A stretch of DNA of 21,253 nt, taken from positions 1 through 21,253 of IMG/VR virus record IMGVR_UViG_3300006875_000208; one strand, written 5' to 3'. The position numbers and the translations under genes are program-made. Source of the DNA: a virus. The number at the start of each line of letters is the position of its first letter. The first letter of the stretch is position 1. Below, in pieces: positions 7,104 to 12,607 of the stretch. The notes under the pieces were generated by a model. The model had not been told where the DNA came from and did not search any database. It worked only from the letters and a program-made list of their open reading frames with translations.

Positions 7104-7652
7104 TTATCCCTTCTTCTTCTGCAATACGCCAATGACGTAGTTGTATTGCTCTTGGTTCATCTCGTTAAGGCCATTGACCTTGAGCTTCTTGCAGATCGCC
7201 ACAACATCAGACTGCGTTTCGGCAATCAGGTCTTGCACCTTTTCAAGCTGGTCGCGTGAGATTTTGCCGTTGTCTTCCAATGGCTTAGAGGCATCAATTG
7301 CGTCATGCTCTACAATCTCAAGAGCAGCCATATAGAGATAGCGGCGCTGGTATGTCTCAACTGCGCCAAGGTTCTGGATCGGGTGTGTTCCCTTCAGATT
7401 GGCTTCTGCCATTGGGCTGGTGAATGTGATGCGCTCACCAGTATCGACATCGACCAGTTCAAGCGCCGCCATCTCCTGCGTGAATGACACGATAGGGCAA
7501 AGGCCATACGTCTCGAACACCTGAAGCGCAGGGATCAGGAAGTCGCCAAGCTCGAAGTATGAGTAGCCTGCGAAGCTGTTCTTGCCAGACTTCTTCAGCG
7601 ACTTGGCGTGGAATGCTGCTCGTGCAGCGTTAAGTTTTGCGTAAACAGTCAT
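7104..7652 (-). CDS. erf: Erf-family single-strand annealing protein
   Basis: A recombinase that anneals complementary single strands, acting with the exonuclease and SSB. The Erf-family core is visible: a conserved start (VYAKLNAARAAFHAKSLKKS), GYSYFELGDFLIPALQVFE, a LELVDVDTGERI strand and the LGAVETYQRRYLYMAALEI segment. The last about 45 residues (after ALEIVEHDAID) are a helical tail. The length of 182 aa is within family range. AAGGGA is nine bases before the ATG. In the leftward operon it follows only one small protein, so it is expressed early. Confidence 0.9.
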   Translation of the reverse strand: MTVYAKLNAARAAFHAKSLKKSGKNSFAGYSYFELGDFLIPALQVFETYGLCPIVSFTQEMAALELVDVDTGERITFTSPMAEANLKGTHPIQNLGAVETYQRRYLYMAALEIVEHDAIDASKPLEDNGKISRDQLEKVQDLIAETQSDVVAICKKLKVNGLNEMNQEQYNYVIGVLQKKKG

Positions 7653-7653
7653 C

Positions 7654-7833
7654 TTACTTTTTCCCTTTGATGCGCTTTAGGCGATCCTGTAGCTCCTCGG
7701 CCACATCAGGATGATGGTCCGCAATATCTACAAGCATGAGGATGAGGTAGCCGAGCTTGAACGAGCATTCGTTGCCATACGGCTCGTCAGTCTGGCTGTT
7801 AAGTATCGCTAGGATAGTTTCGTGGTTGGACAT
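7654..7833 (-). CDS. Hypothetical 59-aa protein, first gene of early operon
   Basis: An acidic helical protein (MSNHETILAILNSQ at the start, RLKRIKGKK at the end). The ATG at 7833 is chosen because GGGAG lies eight bases upstream; the longer frame to 7872 would start inside the promoter region. It stops one base before the Erf start. As the first gene of the leftward early transcript it would be expressed immediately after infection. Function unknown. Confidence 0.68.
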   Translation of the reverse strand: MSNHETILAILNSQTDEPYGNECSFKLGYLILMLVDIADHHPDVAEELQDRLKRIKGKK

Positions 7834-7863
7834 TTCTAAACTCCCTTCGTGTCTAACGCAGCC

Positions 7864-7891
7864 ACAATACACGTTTCAAAACATGATGCAA
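7864..7891 (-). promoter_or_regulatory. Candidate leftward early promoter
   Basis: On the minus strand TTGCAT (7886-7891) and TATTGT (7864-7869) are spaced by 16 bases, a fair sigma-70-type pair, about 30 bases upstream of the first leftward ATG. It lies in the divergent region with the rightward promoter. Function is inferred. Confidence 0.45.
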
Positions 7892-7906
7892 TACTAAAAA
7901 AATGCG

Positions 7907-7935
7907 TTGACGTATTATTTTTCAGGCCATAGTTA
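7907..7935 (+). promoter_or_regulatory. Candidate rightward early promoter
   Basis: TTGACG (7907-7912) and TAGTTA (7930-7935), 17 bases apart, form a good sigma-70-like promoter just upstream of the HTH regulator. An imperfect inverted repeat, GCGTTGAC (7904-7911) and GTTAACGC (7932-7939), lies across its -35 and -10 elements and could be the operator for that regulator. The repeat is seen; operator use is inferred. Confidence 0.55.
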
Positions 7936-7958
7936 ACGCGTGACACAAGGAGGAATAA

Positions 7959-8168
7959 ATGCACACACGAGTAAGGGAACTACTGGGGATGGCCGCTTAT
8001 TGGGGCATCACTCGGCGTGATATTGCCAGCCGGGCCGGTATCGCTGAGACGACATTCACCAAGTGGAAGACACGTTACCCTAGACTTTCAACTTTGGAAA
8101 AAGCAGAACAGGCTCTAGAAGATTTAATTCGTGAACGGGGACTGCTCAGTGAAAAAGTGGAAAGCTAA
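7959..8168 (+). CDS. Small HTH regulator (Cro/XRE-like)
   Basis: A 69-aa protein with a helix-turn-helix reading ITRRDIASRAGIAETTFTKW, i.e. the pattern of a recognition helix after a short turn, as in Cro/XRE-type phage repressors. AAGGAGG stands seven bases before the ATG, an unusually strong ribosome site. It is the first gene of the rightward transcript and lies next to the divergent promoters, so it is the obvious candidate to repress one or both of them. Its short length and lack of a C-terminal oligomerisation or cleavage domain favour a Cro-type role over a full repressor (inference). Confidence 0.8.
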   Translation: MHTRVRELLGMAAYWGITRRDIASRAGIAETTFTKWKTRYPRLSTLEKAEQALEDLIRERGLLSEKVES

Positions 8169-8559
8169 GAAGGCTTACTGCAAGGAAGGCCACAAGCACG
8201 ACAGTCTGGCAGAAGCCAAGCGCTGTGATGAGCTACATGAGATGCAGGCGGTCGGGTATATTGATGACCTGATTGTCTGGCCTCAGTTCTGGTTCGTCAT
8301 CAATGGCCGCCAGGTGAAGCATGATAATGGCCGCCGCGTGGGCTACAAAGCTGATTTTGGCTACGTCATGAATGGGCAGGAGATTGTGGAAGACGTTAAG
8401 GGTTCGAGTAAGGCGGTTGACAGCCGTGACTGGCCGATCCGTAAGTCAATCTTCCGTGCGCTGTTTCCAAACTACGAGCTGCGAGAAATAAGGCCGGGGA
8501 GGCGGAAGGGAGAAACGCCATCAACCCGGCCACGCCACCACCGCAGCGTGAGCGAATAA
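8149..8559 (+). CDS. DUF1064-family, PD-(D/E)XK-like phage protein
   Basis: Phage proteins of this family are small nuclease-like proteins encoded near replication genes. The signature is present: LAEAKRCDELHEMQAVGYI, then VWPQFWFVINGR, YKADFGYVMNG and EIVEDVKGS, with a D...ExxK-like pair (D of YKADF; E and K of VEDVKG) that fits a PD-(D/E)XK fold. The GTG at 8149 is preferred: GGGG lies eight bases upstream and the next residues (KKWKAKKAY) fit the family start; another GTG at 8131 is possible. It overlaps the HTH gene by about 20 bases. The C-terminal tail is Arg/His-rich. Holliday-junction resolution or replication use is possible but unproven. Confidence 0.75.
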   Translation: MKKWKAKKAYCKEGHKHDSLAEAKRCDELHEMQAVGYIDDLIVWPQFWFVINGRQVKHDNGRRVGYKADFGYVMNGQEIVEDVKGSSKAVDSRDWPIRKSIFRALFPNYELREIRPGRRKGETPSTRPRHHRSVSE

Positions 8560-8583
8560 TATAGAAAAAGGGAACTTTAGACA

Positions 8584-8961
8584 ATGATTAGGATTAGACA
8601 CTGCCGCAAAACTGAGGGCGAAGAACCAAAGCCCAAGATTGAGTGGCCGATTGCTAAGATTGAAGTAGCTCCACCACCACCGCCACGAGTAGCTCCTAAG
8701 CTGATTAGCGATAAGGGCAACGCGCTGATTGAACAGGTAATGGCTGAATATGATGTCACCAGAGAGCAGCTATTCAGTAGCTCACGCGCCAAGCCAATCA
8801 TCACTGCGCGCCGTCATCTGATGGCCCTGATGCACGATAAGCTGAACTGGAACCCGCAGCGGATCGCCCACTTCATGGGTGTAGACCGCACGACAGTCAG
8901 CCATCACATTGGCCTGCGGAGAAGTTCGCTGGTGAAATATGGCTCTTTTAGAATGCCATAA
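8584..8961 (+). CDS. Stand-alone DnaA domain-IV-like DNA-binding protein
   Basis: After a Pro-rich, basic N-terminus (APPPPPRVAPK) the C-terminal half reads as a DnaA C-terminal DNA-binding domain: VMAEYDVTREQLFSSSRAK, then ITARRHLMALMHDKLN, NPQRIAHFMGVDRTTVSHHI. The ITARR and DRTTVSHHI segments correspond to the DnaA signature (R/K..VLARQ...GRDHTTVLHA). In DnaA this domain recognises DnaA boxes. No AAA+ ATPase domain is present. It may direct host replication proteins to a phage origin, or block host DnaA boxes. AAGGGA sits about ten bases before the ATG. It precedes the replication-type DUF1376 gene. Confidence 0.85.
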   Translation: MIRIRHCRKTEGEEPKPKIEWPIAKIEVAPPPPPRVAPKLISDKGNALIEQVMAEYDVTREQLFSSSRAKPIITARRHLMALMHDKLNWNPQRIAHFMGVDRTTVSHHIGLRRSSLVKYGSFRMP

Positions 8962-8978
8962 GTTGTGTTATGCAAGCG

Positions 8979-9013
8979 GGCGAGGGTGGAGTTAGCAGCT
9001 CCAATCCCCCGCC
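8979..9013 (+). other. Intergenic GC-rich stem-loop of unknown role
   Basis: In the 86-base gap between the DnaA-like gene and the next gene, GGCG/GGG/GGAG (8979-8991) pairs with CTCC/CCC/CGCC (8999-9013) around loop TTAGCAG, with small internal bulges. No T tract follows it, so it is not a classic terminator. It could be a processing site, a translational attenuator for the downstream gene, or an RNA element. Seen as a fold by eye only. Confidence 0.4.
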
Positions 9014-9047
9014 GAATATCAGGCGATCCAAAGGAAAGGCAAATCGC

Positions 9048-9284
9048 ATGACACGTAAGGTTCTTACAATTTCCGCTCCAAAAGAGCAAGGCGTTAAGGT
9101 TGATGAATACATCCCAAAACGCTGTGACACCTGCAGATTTTACGAACCTCCGAACTTAAAGCTGCTTGGCGAATGCCGCAGGAGATCGCCGTATTTTAAT
9201 GATGGCTCAATAAGATTTTGGCCTAATGTAAAGCCTGATTTGTGGTGCGGAGAATATAAGCGCCTTCCAGTGAAGGTGTCGTGA
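9048..9284 (+). CDS. Cys-motif small phage protein, possible zinc binder
   Basis: A 78-aa protein with CDTCRFYEP (CxxC), GECRRRSP and WCGEY, a four-Cys spacing that suggests a zinc-binding site. This CxxC...C...WCGEY pattern recurs in small proteins near phage replication genes. The ATG at 9048 is chosen because AAAGG lies eight bases upstream; an in-frame ATG at 8970 would extend it through the stem-loop but lacks a ribosome site. Its TGA overlaps the next ATG by one base. Function unknown. Confidence 0.68.
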   Translation: MTRKVLTISAPKEQGVKVDEYIPKRCDTCRFYEPPNLKLLGECRRRSPYFNDGSIRFWPNVKPDLWCGEYKRLPVKVS

Positions 9285-9982
9285 TGCACTATTTCCAATT
9301 CAACATTGGCGACTACGCCAGCCACACCCGTCATCTGTCTCCTATGGAGGATTTGGCATACCGGCGTTTGCTCGATTTATACTATCTCAAAGATGGTGAG
9401 GTGTATGGAGATGAGGCTGAAGTCGCTCGGCAAGTTGGCCTGCGTGAATACGTCCAAGAGGTAAAACAGGTCTTACAAGACTTCTTTTGCCTTGATGCTG
9501 ATGACCGCTGGTCGCACGCACGCTGTGATGCAGAAATAGCGCATTTCCGCCAAAAATCAGAGAAAGCGTCCAACGCTGGTAAGGCATCCGCTCAACGTCG
9601 ATCCAACAAACGTTCAACGGACGTTCAACCAACCAATAACCAAAAACCAATAACCAATAACCAAGAACCAGTATTATCCTCTAAAGAGGATATGTCATCT
9701 GACGATGACCGCGTGTCCGTCAAAGACATTGTGGAGGCTTGGAACGAACTTGCTGAGGCAAAGGGCTTGGCGAAGGTTGTGAAGGTCACTGACACCCGCA
9801 GGAAGCAGATACAGGCGCGGATAAAGGAATATGAACCTGATGATTGGTCCAAGGCGCTGACAGCGATTTACAAGTCTAAGTTTCTGTGCGGCGAAAACGA
9901 TAGGGGCTGGAAGGCTGACTTTGACTTCCTGCTCCAGCCGAAGAGCTTTGTGAAATTAGTAGAGGGAGCATACGACAGATGA
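9284..9982 (+). CDS. DUF1376-containing replication-type protein
   Basis: A 232-aa protein. The N-terminal domain (about residues 1-85: MHYFQFNIGDYASHTRHLSP, MEDLAYRRLLDLYY, HARCDAEIAHF) is DUF1376, found in phage replication initiators of the O/DnaT-like group. A basic, low-complexity linker with QPTNNQKPITNNQ follows, then a C-terminal helical domain (VEAWNELAEAKGLAKVVKV ... WKADFDFLLQPKSFVKLVEG) like that of phage replisome organisers. ATG at 9284 overlaps the upstream TGA; a GTG directly before it is the other option. The linker is encoded by short CCAATAA-type repeats (see separate entry). A role in starting phage replication is inferred from family and position, downstream of the DnaA-like protein. 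Confidence 0.78.
   Translation: MHYFQFNIGDYASHTRHLSPMEDLAYRRLLDLYYLKDGEVYGDEAEVARQVGLREYVQEVKQVLQDFFCLDADDRWSHARCDAEIAHFRQKSEKASNAGKASAQRRSNKRSTDVQPTNNQKPITNNQEPVLSSKEDMSSDDDRVSVKDIVEAWNELAEAKGLAKVVKVTDTRRKQIQARIKEYEPDDWSKALTAIYKSKFLCGENDRGWKADFDFLLQPKSFVKLVEGAYDR
9610..9670 (+). repeat. Short direct repeats in the DUF1376 gene, candidate origin
   Basis: Two copies of ACGTTCAAC (9610-9618 and 9621-9629) are followed by several AACCAATAA/AACCAAAA units (about 9628-9670). In frame they encode the Asn/Gln-rich linker TNNQKPITNNQ. In lambda-like phages the replication origin lies as iterons inside the initiator gene, so an origin function is possible; coding low complexity is the simpler explanation. 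Repeats are seen; origin role is inference. Confidence 0.4.
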
Positions 9983-10152
9983 GCGAGAAAAAGATTGGCT
10001 TCCAGAAGGAAGAGCTTGTGGGCCTCACTGGCTGCCCAACTCAGATTGACGAATACGTCGAATGGTTAAACCAACGCTTCACGTTCGCAAAGGCTCGTGT
10101 CCTGCGTGATGCCAGGGGGATTAAGTTCCTCGACATCGAGTATGGCAAGTAA
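9979..10152 (+). CDS. Hypothetical 57-aa protein
   Basis: ATG overlaps the TGA of the DUF1376 gene and TAA overlaps the next ATG. Product begins MSEKKIGFQKEELVGLTGC and ends KFLDIEYGK; the WLNQRFTFAKARVLRDARG middle is basic. No domain recognised. Tight coupling on both sides supports it as real. Confidence 0.65.
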   Translation: MSEKKIGFQKEELVGLTGCPTQIDEYVEWLNQRFTFAKARVLRDARGIKFLDIEYGK

Positions 10153-10331
10153 TGCCAAGGAACAACGGGCGCTGCCCACCATTTGAGTTTGTGGACATAA
10201 TCTTCCGTAATGGCGAGATACGCAGGGCGGTGGACCCGCAGAAATGGCGCTGGAAACCAATGGACTTTGAACACGAATGGGAGATTATGCGCTGGCAGCG
10301 TAGCATTGAAGGCGAAAAAAATAAGAAATAG
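10152..10331 (+). CDS. Hypothetical 59-aa protein
   Basis: Starts MPRNNGRCPPFEFVDIIF, continues RNGEIRRAVDPQKWRWKP and ends in a basic tail (GEKNKK). The RNGEIRxAVDPxxWRW pattern is one I have seen in small phage proteins of unknown function. Coupled to the upstream gene by TAATG overlap. It ends just before a candidate promoter. Confidence 0.65.
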   Translation: MPRNNGRCPPFEFVDIIFRNGEIRRAVDPQKWRWKPMDFEHEWEIMRWQRSIEGEKNKK

Positions 10332-10334
10332 GTA

Positions 10335-10362
10335 TTGACCAATGCGTTTTAGACGCTAAAGT
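10335..10362 (+). promoter_or_regulatory. Candidate internal rightward promoter
   Basis: TTGACC (10335-10340) and TAAAGT (10357-10362) are spaced by 16 bases in the 61-base gap before the next gene. The spacer holds a short inverted repeat GCGT...ACGC. This GCGT core also occurs in the operator-like repeat near 7904. The pair is visible; activity is inferred. Confidence 0.4.
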
Positions 10363-10392
10363 GGCCTTCATAGACACGAAGAGGAGTTAGAC

Positions 10393-10557
10393 ATGGAAGA
10401 CAAGCAAGTTTCACTGAATGGAATTATCAAGTTCATTGAGGATGACATCGCCGACATCCGTTACGCCTTTGACAAAAAGAAGGAGTGGCTGTTTGCAGCA
10501 GATGTGATGGAAGAGATGCTCAACGCGCTTAAACAGCACGTTTCTATGGGAGAATAG
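10393..10557 (+). CDS. Hypothetical 54-aa acidic protein
   Basis: Begins MEDKQVSLNGIIKFIEDD and ends ALKQHVSMGE; helical and acidic. GAGGAG lies about seven bases before the ATG, a strong ribosome site, and a promoter candidate lies just upstream, so it may head a separate transcript of the small-gene train. No domain recognised. Confidence 0.65.
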   Translation: MEDKQVSLNGIIKFIEDDIADIRYAFDKKKEWLFAADVMEEMLNALKQHVSMGE

Positions 10558-10559
10558 AC

Positions 10560-10652
10560 ATGACACTCAAGGAAGCTATCGTTTGTTTCGCCTGCAGCGC
10601 ATTTATCGGCGCTTGCGTAGTTATCGCTCTGACGAAGGAGTTGGCGCTGTGA
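10560..10652 (+). CDS. 30-aa single-span membrane peptide
   Basis: MTLKEAIVCFACSAFIGACV followed by VIALTKELAL: one hydrophobic helix with three Cys residues and a short charged end. TGA at 10650-10652 overlaps the following GTG. It is very short, so confidence is moderate, but spacing and coupling fit the gene train. Function unknown. Confidence 0.45.
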   Translation: MTLKEAIVCFACSAFIGACVVIALTKELAL

Positions 10653-10774
10653 AGAGCTACCGCGACTATCTCGCCATCAAGGGCTTAAAGCCGATCGTCA
10701 TTGAGCGCACCGCAAAGCAGAGGGGTGACAAGGTTCTCGTAGCAAGCTGCAAGCCAGTGGTGGTTGTGAAATGA
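10649..10774 (+). CDS. Hypothetical 41-aa basic protein
   Basis: GTG start at 10649 with AAGGAG eight bases upstream and overlap with the preceding TGA (GTGA). Product begins MKSYRDYLAIKGLKPIVIE and ends CKPVVVVK, predicted beta-strands. A longer frame from 10583 has no ribosome site. Its TGA overlaps the next ATG. Confidence 0.6.
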   Translation: MKSYRDYLAIKGLKPIVIERTAKQRGDKVLVASCKPVVVVK

Positions 10775-11058
10775 CTGAGATCACACAGGCTGACCGGGAT
10801 GCCGTTAATAACCTTTTTGGAAAACAGGGCTTGTTAATCACAGGAAACGCTGTTCCCGCATTGGCAGAAGCCTTCGCCCGTCACCGCATGGAAGAGCGCG
10901 CTGCGATTGTTGCGTGGTTTCGCAGGACAGCCGATGCAATCAGGAAGGATGCAGATGCTGGCCTTTGGGATGATTTTACAGAAAGCGAAGTGCGAGAGGC
11001 AATTGAAGACGAGATTACTAACGCTAACATGATTGAGGCTGGAGATCATTTAAAATGA
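10771..11058 (+). CDS. Hypothetical 95-aa protein
   Basis: Helical acidic protein with MTEITQADRDAVNNLFGKQ at the start, then FARHRMEERAAIVAWFRRTA (helix) and a Glu/Asp-rich end. ATG overlaps the upstream stop (ATGA) and its own stop overlaps the next start. No recognised domain; the pattern ADRDAV...FARHR..ER occurs in small phage proteins of unknown function. Confidence 0.7.
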   Translation: MTEITQADRDAVNNLFGKQGLLITGNAVPALAEAFARHRMEERAAIVAWFRRTADAIRKDADAGLWDDFTESEVREAIEDEITNANMIEAGDHLK

Positions 11059-11276
11059 AAAACGCCATCATGATACGCATGACGAAGCCGATCAGCATCG
11101 CAAAGCTGCCGGACAAGTCAGAGAGCGACACCTACTACCGCAAGCTAATGGAGCAGAGCGCAAAGGCAGAGTGTCAAGCGATACTTGACAGCAAGAAGGT
11201 CTACGGACCCATGACAGAGGACCAGCAGATCGACGCAATCGCCTGGGCCTACGACATCAAACTATCACGCATCTAA
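11055..11276 (+). CDS. Hypothetical 73-aa protein
   Basis: Starts MKNAIMIRMTKPISIAKLPD; the C-terminal half (MTEDQQIDAIAWAYDIKLSRI) is a helix with alternating charge. ATGA overlap with the upstream gene. Function unknown; no Cys or metal motif. Confidence 0.65.
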   Translation: MKNAIMIRMTKPISIAKLPDKSESDTYYRKLMEQSAKAECQAILDSKKVYGPMTEDQQIDAIAWAYDIKLSRI

Positions 11277-11290
11277 AAGGGAGAATGAAC

Positions 11291-11473
11291 ATGAAGAAGG
11301 TTATTATCGCAGCAGCGCTCGCGCTTTCAGCTACGCCAGCAATTGCGCAGGGCTTTACATACTATCTGGTTGAGCAGTGGGTATCTAACGGTAACCGCTT
11401 CTGCCGCTACAGCAACGGAGCCGTCATCGCGGCTGGCTACTCAATCTGCCCACTAAGCATTCGTGGCCTGTGA
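11291..11473 (+). CDS. Small exported protein with signal peptide, 60 aa
   Basis: MKKVIIAAALALSATPAIAQ is a classic Sec signal peptide: basic start, hydrophobic core and an AIA cleavage site before Gln20. The mature part (about 40 aa) has two Cys residues that could form one disulfide (FCRYSNG ... YSICPLS). The ATG at 11291 is preferred over 11285, since GGGAG is seven bases before it but only one base before the other. Export to the periplasm is well supported; a phage protein sent there could act in superinfection exclusion or envelope interaction (inference). Confidence 0.7.
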   Translation: MKKVIIAAALALSATPAIAQGFTYYLVEQWVSNGNRFCRYSNGAVIAAGYSICPLSIRGL

Positions 11474-11490
11474 CCGTGAAGGGAAAAATC

Positions 11491-11598
11491 ATGCAACAGG
11501 TATTTGATATTGCAATGGCCGTTCTCGCCATTGGTGTTTTGTCAGCGGCTGTAGCGTTTTGCGCACGAGTTGGCTGGGAGTTTGGTGGACGGCTCTAA
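11491..11598 (+). CDS. 35-aa single-span membrane peptide
   Basis: MQQVFDIAMAVLAIGVLSAA followed by VAFCARVGWEFGGRL: one hydrophobic helix of about 20 residues. GAAGGG is seven bases before ATG, and the stop overlaps the next ATG (TAATGG). Too short for a family call; a holin-like or regulatory membrane role is only possible. Confidence 0.5.
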   Translation: MQQVFDIAMAVLAIGVLSAAVAFCARVGWEFGGRL

Positions 11599-11768
11599 TG
11601 GATGCGAAGACCAAGAACGACAAGTTCGTAGACTATCGAAAGAGGATGCTCCCAGAACAACTAGACCGCGCCAGAAGGAGATACATCGGATTAGTCCGAG
11701 AGGCTCGTCGTCTAGATATGAAATGGGTGCTGACAAACAAGGAGCTATACAGCGATGAGTATGACTGA
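11598..11768 (+). CDS. Hypothetical 56-aa basic protein
   Basis: Starts MDAKTKNDKFVDYRKRML, mid segment ARRRYIGLVREARRLDMKW, ends ELYSDEYD. ATG overlaps the upstream TAA. The 11559 frame start is rejected because it lies inside the upstream gene. A long basic amphipathic helix; no domain recognised. Confidence 0.62.
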   Translation: MDAKTKNDKFVDYRKRMLPEQLDRARRRYIGLVREARRLDMKWVLTNKELYSDEYD

Positions 11769-11952
11769 GACATTAACCGTCGAACTAGACATGGAAGTGG
11801 CAGACCAGATCGTCGTATCGTGGCTCAAGGATAACATGAAGCTGATTGAGGGCGTTTACTACGGCGACAACAGTGGATGCCACGAAGACGATCAAGACTA
11901 TCAGGCTATGAAACGTATTCTAGAATACATGACGGAGCCTGGTAATGACTGA
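11755..11952 (+). CDS. Hypothetical 65-aa acidic protein
   Basis: Starts MSMTETLTVELDMEVADQI and ends ILEYMTEPGND; strongly acidic with CHEDDQDYQAM near the end. It overlaps the upstream gene by 14 bases, and AAGGAG lies about ten bases before ATG. Function unknown. Confidence 0.62.
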   Translation: MSMTETLTVELDMEVADQIVVSWLKDNMKLIEGVYYGDNSGCHEDDQDYQAMKRILEYMTEPGND

Positions 11953-12187
11953 CGATGACAAGGCGCTGGTGGAGCGGCTGCGGGATGTTTATCGCGTGAA
12001 GGTTCCAAATTACATCGACGATGCAGCAGACCGCATCGAAGCCCTAAGCGCAGAGAACGAGCGGCTGCGGAATGGGTTAGATGCAGCACTGAATGCGATT
12101 GAATTTGTGCGAGTGCGTGATGGCTTAATGCAAGATGAAAATGATTTGTGCAACATCGCCCGCGCAGCCTTGGGAGAAACGAAATGA
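11945..12187 (+). CDS. Hypothetical 80-aa coiled-coil protein
   Basis: Starts MTDDDKALVERLRDVYR, with a coiled coil in AADRIEALSAENERLRNGL and a C-terminal helix. The ADRIE.L..ENERLR pattern is common in small phage proteins of unknown function. Its N-terminus resembles that of the next gene (DKALVERLRD and KALVEAVKD), so the two may be a local duplication. Stop overlaps the next ATG. Confidence 0.7.
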   Translation: MTDDDKALVERLRDVYRVKVPNYIDDAADRIEALSAENERLRNGLDAALNAIEFVRVRDGLMQDENDLCNIARAALGETK

Positions 12188-12333
12188 CGGATATCGAGCG
12201 CAAGGCGCTGGTGGAGGCGGTAAAAGACATTCTCAACGAGGATAGCCTGCATAACGCAGAAGAGTTTTCAGAAGCTATCCGCGCCGCACTCGCCAATCGT
12301 GGGCTAGAGATCAAGGAGAAGAAAGATGATTGA
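12184..12333 (+). CDS. Hypothetical 49-aa protein
   Basis: Starts MTDIERKALVEAVKDIL and ends LEIKEKKDD. ATG at 12184 overlaps the upstream TGA (ATGA); the 12148 frame start is rejected since it lies inside the upstream gene. Resembles the N-terminus of the gene before it. Function unknown. Confidence 0.62.
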   Translation: MTDIERKALVEAVKDILNEDSLHNAEEFSEAIRAALANRGLEIKEKKDD

Positions 12334-12505
12334 ACTAGCGCTAATTCTAGGAGGTTTCTTCGGAGGCTTCATCATAGGTTATATCGTTTGTGCTATATAC
12401 CTTGGTGAAAAGATTGAGGAGCTTCAGGATGAAATTACACTCTACACAGACCGAGACGAGCGTGGACGCTTCAAAGGTTCGATGGGTAGGATCAAGCGAA
12501 ATTAA
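12326..12505 (+). CDS. 59-aa membrane protein
   Basis: An N-terminal hydrophobic Gly-rich helix (IELALILGGFFGGFIIGYIV) followed by a charged, basic tail (TDRDERGRFKGSM, IKRN). ATG overlaps the upstream stop. It overlaps the following gene by 77 bases in a different frame, more than its neighbours. Function unknown. Confidence 0.6.
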   Translation: MIELALILGGFFGGFIIGYIVCAIYLGEKIEELQDEITLYTDRDERGRFKGSMGRIKRN

Positions 12506-12602
12506 GCATCATGTCAACTGCGCTGTAACCCGCTGGGGCGATATTCGTTCTTGGTGTGATTGCGGCGCAGTGTTGACAAACTACCGCGCTAATACGAAAT
12601 AG
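12429..12602 (+). CDS. Hypothetical 57-aa protein with Cys/His cluster
   Basis: ATG 12429 is chosen because GAGGAG is seven bases upstream; an earlier start at 12390 has no ribosome site. Product has HHVNCAVTRWGDIRSWCDCG, a Cys/His cluster that could bind zinc. About 77 bases overlap the upstream membrane protein gene out of frame. It stops five bases before the TerS start. Confidence 0.5.
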   Translation: MKLHSTQTETSVDASKVRWVGSSEIKHHVNCAVTRWGDIRSWCDCGAVLTNYRANTK

Positions 12603-12607
12603 GCTGC

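Larger units (their letters stand above)
7834..7958. promoter_or_regulatory. Divergent early control region
   Basis: This 125-base gap separates the leftward recombination operon from the rightward regulator operon and holds the two promoter candidates and an inverted repeat. It is A/T-richer than the coding sequence around it, with a run of seven A's (7895-7901). The layout resembles the immunity or early-control regions of many phages, though no integrase is visible here to show a temperate lifestyle. Confidence 0.6.

Noticed and set aside
8971-9014. tRNA fragment near the stem-loop
   Set aside because: A GC-rich arm resembles a tRNA 3' half, but no anticodon or D arm could be fitted; left as a stem-loop.
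9628-9670. CRISPR-like repeat array
   Set aside because: Units are under ten bases, not spaced by unique spacers, and lie inside a coding frame.
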